Positions 39,201-47,538 of a DNA stretch of 64,000 bases are shown piece after piece; within the stretch, counting starts at the first letter, position 1, and the number at the start of each line of letters is the position of its first letter. A program made the position numbers and the translations under genes. The stretch spans positions 8,535,586 through 8,599,585 of the forward strand of contig NC_034424.1 in assembly GCF_002078875.1 (NCBI RefSeq), written 5' to 3'. This DNA comes from Numida meleagris. Taxonomy: Eukaryota > Chordata > Aves > Galliformes > Numididae. The notes beneath the pieces are model-generated. The model had not been told where the DNA came from, did no database searches, and worked only from the letters and a program-made list of their open reading frames with translations.

Positions 39201-42200
39201 CCCCAAAAGCTTGAGCGTTTCCTTCCACCAAAGGCAGAGAACACTGAAGACAGCACACCGAGCGCTGCAATCCGCGAGGCTGCCAACACGGGCACAGCCT
39301 CTGCAGCTGCAGGCACAAGGTGCAGGGCACACTGCAACATGCAGCACAACGCAACGTGCTGCACACCACGACCTCCAGCACACCACAGTCCCCAGCACAC
39401 CGTGACACCCAGCACACTGTGACACGCAGCACACCACAACCAGCCCCGCAGCAGGAGCACGGCCGCGCCATCCCATTGCCCCGCATGCAGCACATGGGCT
39501 TGGGGAGATGCAGCCAGGACGTCCTGCACTGCAGTGGGTAACCACCAAACTATTAGGGAGGAGGAGAAAGGTTTAAATTTTTCAGCCTGACCATTGCTGA
39601 CCAAAAAAAAAACCAACCCCAAAACCTGAACCAACAAAAAAAGGAGGACATTTCTGTGCTGAAATTATACAGAGACTTAGCTAAGAGACTTCACTAATTT
39701 ACTTCAGATGGGAACATTGTAAACTGACTTTGTGCCAGCTCGTTTATATAAACGCACAAACAAAAGAACTGTATTAATTTTTTATTTAGAAGTAGAAATC
39801 GTTCCTGTAAGTCGAATTACTTTGAACAATGCGCTATATAAACAGTCGTATTTGCTGAACGCTCTCAGACGAGGGGGCAGGCTCAGAGGAACTAATAACA
39901 CGTGGTAGTCGCCTCTCCCCACTTCCATCACTCCCTGCTCCGAGCGGGCAAAGCAGTGTGCTGGGACGGGCACGGCCCCACGGTGCTGCTGGAGAGGATG
40001 GCTCAGAAATGAGACCGACTGCAGCCCCTGCGATGCACCGAGCTGCTCCTGCCACCGGGCAGCAAAGCCCAGCGAGCCCCGCGCACTCGGCAGCTGCAGG
40101 GCACAGGGGGTGGTCCATGGGGCTCCTGCTGCCCGCCTGGCAGCGAGGGGACAAGGACGAGGCCGAGGACGGAGCCACGCTGCAGCAGGACGCAGCCCAA
40201 CTGGTATGTCTGACGGCAAAGCTCAACTCCACAGCCCGGCCCAGGCATCACCACCAGCCCTGGCCCCGTGCAGGGTTTGGGGCTGGGTGAGCCGACACTG
40301 CCAGCTCTCCGTGACAGGAGACAGAAAGCGGCACCGGCTCCGAGCCGTGGCACCGATCCCTGCCTGCAAGGTTGAGGTGAGGGCCACCCAGGGCCATCCA
40401 CAGCCCCAAACATCCCCATCCCCTCCTGGTGTGCTCCATAAAAAGACCCTAATTCAGCCCCAGCAGCAGCTGCAGCTCCCAGAGATCACTCCAAGAGATG
40501 CAGAAGACCAAAGCAAGCCTTTCTTAATGCCGAGCCGCAGCCATGCCCAGGCTGGAGCATCACCTCGTGGCACAGAGGAGAGGGGTGGCAGAGGTCACAC
40601 TGCCACCAGCCCACCTGCAGGCCCTGCACTGTTCCAGCCCACAGGGATGCACACCAGGGCCACTGTTTGTGCACGCTGTCTGTGCCCCGGGTGTCCCAGC
40701 GTGATGTGGTGTCCCAAGGTCACACCAGGACCATGCTGGGACCCGGCTCTCTCTGCAGCCGTGGGAGCTTGGCCACAAGCAGCCCTCGCATCGCCTGGGA
40801 ACACAGTGTTCTTCTGACGGAGCTCCATGAGCTCCAGTTTTAATTTGGTTCTCCTCAAAGCGCTGGAGCCCTGGATGCCAAATGCAATTATTTGACAAGA
40901 CACAGGAAACAGCATCGCTTGCTCAAAAATGCACACGAGGCCCCGGAGCTGCCGCAGCGCCAGCACTTACACAGCCTCCCACGTGCGGGGAAGGGCCGGG
41001 GGCAGGGGCAGAAGGGGGCACGGGGCAGTGCCCGCGGGTGGCCCTGTGCTGTCCCTCGGCAGTGGCACCGGGCAGCGGTCCCTGCACAGCTGCGTCCACC
41101 CTGGGAGCCGGCAGCGGGGCTGCCTGCTCTGCTATTAAAGAGCACACTTCATCCGCAGCAACAGAAAGAAAGATAGAAAGGAAGACAGACAGAAAGAAAG
41201 AAGAAAAAAAGAAAAAGAAAATAATAACCATGATAAAATGTCTAAAAAGTCAGATTTGTGCTTTGCCAGGCACTGGGTCCCTGCTGTCCCGGGATCTGCA
41301 GGGGCAAACCCGAGAGGATCGCCGCTGGCACAGAGAGGAACGCGGTGGGGTTCGCCCGAGGCTGCAGTCCAACTGCCAGCGGCCCCGACCCGCGACCCCC
41401 GCACTGCGGCTCCCGATCGCGGCGCTGCTGGAGCCCGGCCCGAGCCGCCAGCACCAGGAACCGACGGCGGCGGCAGCGCGAATCGGCCCCGCTCCGCCCG
41501 GCCCCGGCCCCGCGCCGCATGGTTTCACGCACACAAAAAAAAAAGCCGAAATCTTTTTGTGCTAAAGCCAAAGGCGGAACGCGGGTGCGGAGCTCCCCCC
41601 CAGCGGCACCGGAGCCGCCGTGCCCAACTCCGCGCTCTGCTCCAGCCAGGCGCTGCGCACCGCCGTTCCCGGCAGAGACGGTTCTTCGGGGGCAGATCCC
41701 GTTCCCCGCCTTTGCCCAAAGGCAATTTCAAGATTCGGTTCGCTACTTTAAAGCCGTCTTTGAAAACGTCCATCCTTTCAAAATATTAATGAAATCAAAA
41801 CGATTATTAATTAATGAAAAGCGCTGGAAGCGCTCTGAAGCAGCGAAGCGGCACCTCACAGTTCCCCAAACGTCCGAGGGAGCGGGGGGATTCCAGCGGA
41901 CACCGGACCCGGCGGTGCGCACCCGACGGCGGCACCGGCACGGGCGGGCACGGGACAGCCTCACCATAAATAATAATAACAACAATAATAACAACAATAA
42001 CAACAATAAGAACAAAAACAAATAATAATTTAAAAAAAAAAAAAAAACCACTGCGGATCTCAGCAGCGCACACCCTCGCAGCACAGCCGCCACCCGCTCC
42101 GTCCCGCAGCGCAGCCCCGCGGCTCTGCCTTCCGCCCGGGCAGCGGCATTCCCGCACCGCGCCGGGACGGGGAGCGCCGGCGCTGGGGGCTGTGGGGCGA

Positions 42201-43342
42201 ATCGAGCCCCAGCGAAGAGCTCAGGATTCCTCCACCCGTCGCGCCTCAGTTTCTGGGAGGACGCGCGGTGTGAGGTTATCACCCAGAGGAGATCACCGGG
42301 CTGCAGCTCGACTGCGGGACGCCGACTGCGGGGCCGCGGCTCCGAACCTCGCGGCGGGTCCCCGCCCGGCGGCCCCCGGCCCCGCCGCACACCCACCCGA
42401 GGGCTCCGCGGGGCCGGGAACTGTTTCGGTTCTGTACCGCTCTGACACCAACGACACTTCGGCTTTTTTTGGTGTTAGTCGGCATAAAAACGGTTTTAGA
42501 AACCATTCGGTCCCGCAGACGGCCGGGACGCATTTATCCTCTTCTAAAAGCCGGGCCACGCCGTCCAGGACAATGCCCCGCGGCGGGTCCCCCCGCACCG
42601 CAGCGGGAGGCGGGGAAGGATCCCCGGGCGGGGCCGCGGCCGCCCCCGGCTCCGTTCCTCCCGCAGCCCCGCGCCGCCCCGAGCCGCAGCTTTGCGGCCC
42701 CGCAGCTTCGCAGCCGTTTGCCGCAGGCACCGGCCAGGGACGCCGTGCACCCCCTCCGCCCTACCTGAAGTAGTCCATCTTGCAGAAGATCTCCTTGTTC
42801 TTGATGTAGCAGCTGTGCTGCTGCCGCAGCGAGGTGCGGCACACGGAGCACTCGAGGCAGCGGACGTGCCAGATGAGGTTGTTCACCTGCGGCGGAGCGG
42901 ACAGAGGCTGAGACCCGGGGCCGCCCGCGGCCGCCCCGCCGCCCCCGCCGCACCGCGCTCACCTTCAGCAGGTACCGGTCGAGGATCTCCAGCCCGCAGC
43001 TGGAGCACACGTTCTTGCCGGCCGACGGCGTGGAGGAGGAGGAGGAGGACGGCGGGGAGCAGACGGACGGCGTGGAGGGGGTGCTGGGCGCCGAGCGGGC
43101 GTCCTCCTTCTCCAGGGCTGCGGGCAGCGGCTCCCCGTCGGGCTGCGACTGCGGGCACAGCCGCGCGGGCATCCGTCAGCCGCGGCCCCAGCGCTCCCAG
43201 CGCGATCCCCGCCGCGTCCCGGCCCCGCACCCCGCACCCCGCACCCCGCACCGCGCACCGCGCACCGCGCACCGCTTACCATGGCGCGGCCGTGCGGGTC
43301 GAGGCAGCGGGTGGTCGCTTTGGGCAGCGGCTCCGGCGGCAT
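33252..43342 (-). CDS. LHX6: LIM/homeobox transcription factor Lhx6
   Basis: Nuclear LIM-homeodomain factor; in mammals it acts downstream of NKX2-1 in forebrain (medial ganglionic eminence) interneurons and in oral ectomesenchyme. Nine coding exons on the minus strand: 43342-43280, 43148-42963, 42886-42765, 38408-38188, 36082-35982, 35904-35809, 35049-34875, 34532-34429 and 33272-33252. All borders are GT-AG and phases join to 362 aa (human short isoform 363, from memory). LIM1 spans about residues 69-122 and LIM2 about 130-184; the homeodomain is about 219-278, with WFQNCRAR in helix 3. The last exon holds only VILFQY and the stop, identical to the human C-terminus. The start is the ATG aligned with human MAQPGSG; an in-frame ATG at 43384 would add 14 residues but sits almost at the expected transcription start. 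A further upstream first exon known in human was not found and may lie in the gap. Confidence 0.96.
34324..34428 (-). other. LHX6: Possible read-through C-terminus of LHX6 exon 8
   Basis: If the exon 8 donor (AAG|GTAATT at 34429/34428) is not used, the frame stays open for 34 more codons, starting [10 protein letters not shown] and ending at TGA 34326-34324. By chance its first residues are VIL, as in the true last exon. It would need its own poly(A) site or retention of the intron, so it is less likely than the spliced VILFQY end. Confidence 0.2.
35681..35785. repeat. Degenerate CATCCCACACCTGC tandem repeat in LHX6 intron 6
   Basis: About seven imperfect units of 13-18 bp built from CATCCCAC and CCTGCA. 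The array starts about 24 nt beyond the exon 6 donor (at 35809/35808). Confidence 0.85.
39327..39445. repeat. Degenerate GCACACCAC tandem repeat in LHX6 intron 3
   Basis: Repeated CAGCACACC/GTGACAC units with a period of roughly 9-20 bp, imperfect throughout. It makes open frames on both strands that should not be read as genes. Confidence 0.75.
39741..39754. promoter_or_regulatory. Perfect 14-bp palindrome CGTTTATATAAACG
   Basis: It lies in an AT-rich, enhancer-like part of LHX6 intron 3 (about 39640-39900). The arms GTTTAT/ATAAAC resemble forkhead half-sites; the centre is TATA-like. Function is inferred only. Confidence 0.3.
41161..41226. repeat. (GAAA)n-type purine low-complexity tract
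   Basis: Imperfect GAAA/GACA tetramers followed by A-rich sequence, in LHX6 intron 3. On the LHX6 sense strand it is pyrimidine-rich. Confidence 0.9.
41967..42047. repeat. (AAT/AAC)n microsatellite with A tail
   Basis: Trinucleotide repeat of AAT and AAC units ending in a 16-A run (42032-42047), in LHX6 intron 3. The A tail raises the chance of a retrotransposed origin, but no element body is recognised. It encodes an Asn run in one frame, which is an artefact. Confidence 0.9.
43032..43049 (-). repeat. LHX6: Coding (TCC)6 trinucleotide run in LHX6 exon 2
   Basis: Six identical TCC codons encode a six-serine run before [12 protein letters not shown]. Human LHX6 has a shorter, interrupted serine stretch at this place, so the linker before LIM1 has expanded by a microsatellite. 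Confidence 0.9.
43223..43271 (-). repeat. LHX6: Heptanucleotide array in LHX6 intron 1 with G-quadruplex motif
   Basis: Four CCCCGCA units (43223-43250) followed by three CCGCGCA units (43251-43271) on the + strand. On the LHX6 sense strand the first part gives four GGGG runs with three-base loops, an ideal G-quadruplex motif. The array starts 8 nt into the intron, right after the exon 1 donor (43280/43279). Confidence 0.95.
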
Positions 43343-43408
43343 CACCTTGCGGGAGAGAGCGGGAGAGGGCGGCTGCGGCTCCATGCGCCGGGCGAGCGCG
43401 GGGCACCC

Positions 43409-43416
43409 TATATAAA
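43409..43416 (-). promoter_or_regulatory. LHX6: TATA box of the LHX6 proximal promoter
   Basis: On the minus strand this reads TTTATATA followed by GGG, a clean TATA box. A start about 30 bp downstream would fall near 43380, about 40 nt before the conserved ATG at 43342. This favours 43342 over the ATG at 43384. Confidence 0.6.
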
Positions 43417-43829
43417 CCGCCTCAAAACAATAAATAAGAACTTTCTAGTGGCCATTTAAATCCTTTGCAACAAAAGCTGCGTCTCTTTAATGAAGCAATT
43501 TGAATGTGGATTGAATTCTCTCCCTGCCTGCACTTAACCCGGGCCTCTTGAAGTAATCGCTCGGTTCCCATGCGAGCCAAAGCGCTGAAAAAACCCCACA
43601 AACTACCTGCAATTAGAAATTGCCGTAAATGCCCGAGATAAGAGGTACCCAGAGTGTCAATTCCGGCTGTCAATCAGGGAATCCATCAGGCCACCCAAAG
43701 AATTGCAAATTTGATTTTTTTAATGGTAGTAATTAAAAATCGAAATTCTTCCCCCTCTCCCTCCGCCGAGCGCGAAACGCCCCAGAAAGCGCCGGGATGC
43801 GAAATCCTCCCCTTCGGCGCGGGAGGCGG
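43417..43829 (-). promoter_or_regulatory. LHX6: LHX6 upstream region with homeodomain and NKX2-type motifs
   Basis: AT-rich non-coding sequence directly upstream of the TATA box. On the minus strand TTAAGTG (43537-43531) fits the NKX2-class consensus; TAATTA-like cores occur near 43610 and 43725-43740. In mammals LHX6 is a direct target of NKX2-1. Confidence 0.4.
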
Positions 43830-44386
43830 NNNNNNNNNNNNNNNNNNNNNNNNNNNNNNNNNNNNNNNNNNNNNNNNNNNNNNNNNNNNNNNNNNNNNNN
43901 NNNNNNNNNNNNNNNNNNNNNNNNNNNNNNNNNNNNNNNNNNNNNNNNNNNNNNNNNNNNNNNNNNNNNNNNNNNNNNNNNNNNNNNNNNNNNNNNNNNN
44001 NNNNNNNNNNNNNNNNNNNNNNNNNNNNNNNNNNNNNNNNNNNNNNNNNNNNNNNNNNNNNNNNNNNNNNNNNNNNNNNNNNNNNNNNNNNNNNNNNNNN
44101 NNNNNNNNNNNNNNNNNNNNNNNNNNNNNNNNNNNNNNNNNNNNNNNNNNNNNNNNNNNNNNNNNNNNNNNNNNNNNNNNNNNNNNNNNNNNNNNNNNNN
44201 NNNNNNNNNNNNNNNNNNNNNNNNNNNNNNNNNNNNNNNNNNNNNNNNNNNNNNNNNNNNNNNNNNNNNNNNNNNNNNNNNNNNNNNNNNNNNNNNNNNN
44301 NNNNNNNNNNNNNNNNNNNNNNNNNNNNNNNNNNNNNNNNNNNNNNNNNNNNNNNNNNNNNNNNNNNNNNNNNNNNNNNNNNNNNN
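43830..44386. other. Assembly gap (557 N)
   Basis: Unsequenced bases between GC-rich flanks about 0.45 kb upstream of LHX6. An alternative LHX6 first exon could lie here. Confidence 1.
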
Positions 44387-45791
44387 GAGCACGGAGCCCA
44401 GCGGGGCCGGGGAATCGCGCCCACCGCCGCGGTGTCGCGCCGCCCGCCGCTGCCCGGGCTTCATTAGTAACCTGATAATTCCCCGGCAAAGCCCCAGCAG
44501 CGGTTCCACCATGAAGTAATTGTAGGACGGTAACGTGAGCTGATGGCGGCCGGGGATGGATCCTCGCGGTTATTGATTCTGACAGCTAAATTGTTAACCG
44601 AGGGGGAAATCAGATGAAAGCCATTTTAGAATAAATACAAGACATTAGGTTTAAACACTGAGGTTCTAAGAAAGCCCGAGCAGAGCCCCGGAAAGCCGAG
44701 CCGAGGCCTGGCAGCGCGTCCCGGCACCGCGGCGGGGGCACAACCCCTCACCCCACCGCGCGGCCGAAACCGCTCCCCCGGGCACGCGGAGCAGCTCCCG
44801 CGGACGCAGGAACGCCAGCAGCTCCGTGCTCCGAGAACCACCGCCGGGGCGCGATGGGCCCAGCGCGGGCACAAGGGGCCGGGGCGCGGCGCAGCCCGGC
44901 ACGCAGCCCGGCTCCTGCTGCCCCGTCGGAGCGGCGGAGGATGAAGCCCACCCCACGTTACTCGGCTGCCCGCATCGGGGACGTGTCCGTGCGCTTCTGG
45001 GGGAAGCGGGCGGCCTTGCTGCCCCGGCTCCGTCCCCGTTCTCGCCCCACCGCGCGCTCTCTCCCACCAGCGCAGGACACGGACAGGGCAGCTGCACCCG
45101 TGAGCAACTGAACCACATGGAAACGTTCCCTCGGGTGAAGGCACCACTTCGTGTCAGCCCTGAGCGACGGGGCAGGGCGGGCAAGTCCTGCCACAGGCAA
45201 GAAAACTGAAATATCGGGGAACAACCTCCATCATGGGCACGGTGAACGTTTCCCTCGGTTCCTCACCTTGCTGGAAATAGAGCGGAACCAAAGAAACCCA
45301 GAAGGGACGGGACGGAGGCGAGGGGTAAGAAGCAGGTCCGGCCCCGTCCCCACGGGAGCAGCCGTGAGCCCCGCGCTGCCGTGCGATGCCGCCTCCAGGT
45401 GCTTCTCAAAGCGATGTGAAGACGGCTGATAGAGCCCAGGCGCCCGCGTTCAGAAAAAGCGTAACCGAGCATTTACCCGTGCCCACAGCCGCTGTCGGGA
45501 CCCCCCCCCCGGCTCCGCTCTGCGGCCGCGGCGTTCCCAGGGAGCGCAGGCAGTGGCAGCGCTGCCCGAGCGGGCGGCAGACGCGGACCCGCAGTCGCGC
45601 TCCCCCAGGTCTGCCCCGGCCCCGCGCCGCACAACGCACTTCTGTTACCGCGGGGCAGCGCCAAAAAGAAATGACTGCAGCTATTGTACGCAGCCTGGTA
45701 TCAGTGGGCTCCGGCTGGTGCCAAGCATTTACCACCCTCACTTCCTGCGTACCACCCTCACTTCCCTGGAGGAAAACATGCATTTTAAACG
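44387..45791. other. Intergenic CpG-rich region upstream of LHX6
   Basis: No exon is supported. 44455-44640 is an AT-richer patch with TAATTG/TTAGTAA motifs like a conserved element. 44680-45400 and 45490-45660 are CpG-dense. A short tandem repeat lies at 45730-45765. No start matching the human long LHX6 isoform was found. Confidence 0.6.
45730..45765. repeat. Tandem 16-bp repeat, 20-bp period
   Basis: TACCACCCTCACTTCC occurs at 45730-45745 and 45750-45765 with a 4-base spacer. Confidence 0.9.
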
Positions 45792-45797
45792 TTTATT
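45792..45797 (-). promoter_or_regulatory. RBM18: Candidate distal poly(A) signal of RBM18
   Basis: Minus-strand AATAAA 1.74 kb past the RBM18 stop. Minus-strand ATTAAA also occurs near 45823. Confidence 0.35.
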
Positions 45798-47085
45798 GAG
45801 AGCTGTAAGGATTTCAACAAGTTTAATTTAAATACAAATAAATATCAAAATATGCTTCTGAAGGGAACGCGACCGCACACCTAACTTGAATTTAGGTATT
45901 TCCTAAATTCCTATTAAAAACATAAACGGTTTGAAATAATGCAGATGCACATCCTGAGGACTACAAGTGTTAGAACAAAACACAGGCTGTTCACAGAGGA
46001 ATGTAAATGGGTGGTACTGACATTCACAGGGGGACAAACTCCAAACCATGCTTTCTCTTTACTCAGGTACCCGGAGAAAATTAGAAAGCAAGTATCTAAC
46101 AGCACAAGAACTACTTCTCAACAAGTCAGGCTTTCAGTCTAGCCATCACACACACAGCTTCATTCCAGAGGCTAAGTTGGGAAGCAGGAAGCGTGCTCCG
46201 CACTCGAAGGCAGGTGCGCTGCTTTGGGAATACAAACCTGACTGCGCTATACAAGTGAGCAGCACCTGTGCTCAGAAGTGGTGGGCTGTTCAGAAATCAC
46301 TTTCTTGCTCCTGCTTACCACTTTGGAGAAGCAGCTCAAGAGCCACAGGTTCGCTAAAGGTTCGCCACTGGAAGGACGTGAGAAAGAGGACTCCAGTACA
46401 ATCAGTACTGCACCTGAGTGCACGCATTCCCAACGTCCCTCTTGCACACGCAGCCACAGCACCACGTGCACAAAGGAGAAAACGCTGCCAGGGCGGCCCC
46501 TCCTCAGATCTTTCAATTTTGCACAGAACATTTTGGGACAAGAATGAGTTGCAGATCAAATGACTTCAGCAGCAAGCCTTCCATCAGACCCCCAAACCAG
46601 ATGCCTTGTATGGGTGAGCCTCAGCAGGCAGCAGAACCAGCACTGCCACAAACACTCGTGCCACTTCAGTGACACCGAGGAAACAAGCAGCCGCCTTTAC
46701 CAGCCAGTGAGGAAGACAAAGGTCGGACTGGTTGGTGGGCAAACGCTCAGGCCACGTGCTTGACAGATGTCTGAGGCTGCAGCATTATTCTCACGCTGTC
46801 ACATCTGGTTTATGAAGAGCTACCACTAACAGGGGCTCCTGAACACAAACACTAGATACGCCACTGCTGCACTCTGAAGCTTATGGCACAGAACAGAACC
46901 CAGTGGTAACTACACCAATTCCAACGCAGAGGCACATGCCTACAGCCCAAAGGACACTGAGGATACCTGTGCTGTGCCATGACTTGCAAAGTTAGCAAAT
47001 AAAAATGCAAAATAAATTTGGTTTGGTGCATATAAAATATTGCATGCACAGTTACTAAGTGTTGCAAATTCTATTTAAAATGAGT

Positions 47086-47091
47086 TTTATT
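47086..47091 (-). promoter_or_regulatory. RBM18: Candidate proximal poly(A) signal of RBM18
   Basis: Minus-strand AATAAA 448 nt past the RBM18 stop codon; the first clear signal downstream. Alternative use of this and the signal at 45792 is plausible. Confidence 0.5.
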
Positions 47092-47538
47092 GATATGAAA
47101 AAGTTTTCCATGGTAACTACAGAACGTTAATCAAAACCAGGTGTCTCCCCCTCCATTAAAAACACAAATTGGAATACCTTTTGTTCAAAAAGACTTTAAA
47201 AAGTAATCAGTTCAATGGGGTATTTTTGGATGTGCTTCACTCCATACACTGGTTACTGTTTCTAATCTTGCTAATGAATGCAAGCTATCAAGAGGTTGTC
47301 TGCATGTTCATCAGAGGCTTTGAATGGAACCTACTTTTCTGAACAGCGCTCAGCTGTGAAGCTATACAGGCAACAAGGAGCACCCAGCAGACACCCGAAG
47401 TGTCACAAACACTGTGCCACATACAGCGGTGTCGTGCTCAGGTGGAGCATCCCTCTCACCCTACAAAGTACAAAAGCATCGGAGGATTCCAGGCATAGAA
47501 AGCAGAGTTTCTTGCTACCATCATCCGTTCAGTAAGCA

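Larger units (their letters stand above)
41280..43420. promoter_or_regulatory. LHX6: CpG island over LHX6 exons 1-3
   Basis: Dense CG dinucleotides run from inside intron 3 through exons 3, 2 and 1 to the TATA box, broken only by short AT-rich patches (41750-41820, 41967-42047). Such broad islands are typical of developmental transcription factor genes. The intronic part could hold an alternative promoter, but no start signal is identifiable. Confidence 0.65.

Noticed and set aside
38884..39637. Cys-rich minus-strand ORFs (about 160-200 codons)
   Set aside because: The regular Cys/Val pattern comes from the degenerate GCACACC tandem repeat, not from a cysteine-rich protein.
41258..42025. 255-codon + strand ORF ending in an Asn run
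   Set aside because: It is CpG-island sequence plus an AAT/AAC microsatellite inside LHX6 intron 3; no domain is present.
42534..43172. 212-codon minus-strand ORF over LHX6 exons 2 and 3
   Set aside because: Only the exon 2 portion (43148-42963) is coding in this frame; the rest reads through intron 2 and then exon 3 in a wrong frame.
43654..44519. Four long ORFs spanning 43654-44519 on both strands
   Set aside because: Most of their length is the 557-N gap; the real flanks have no coding features.
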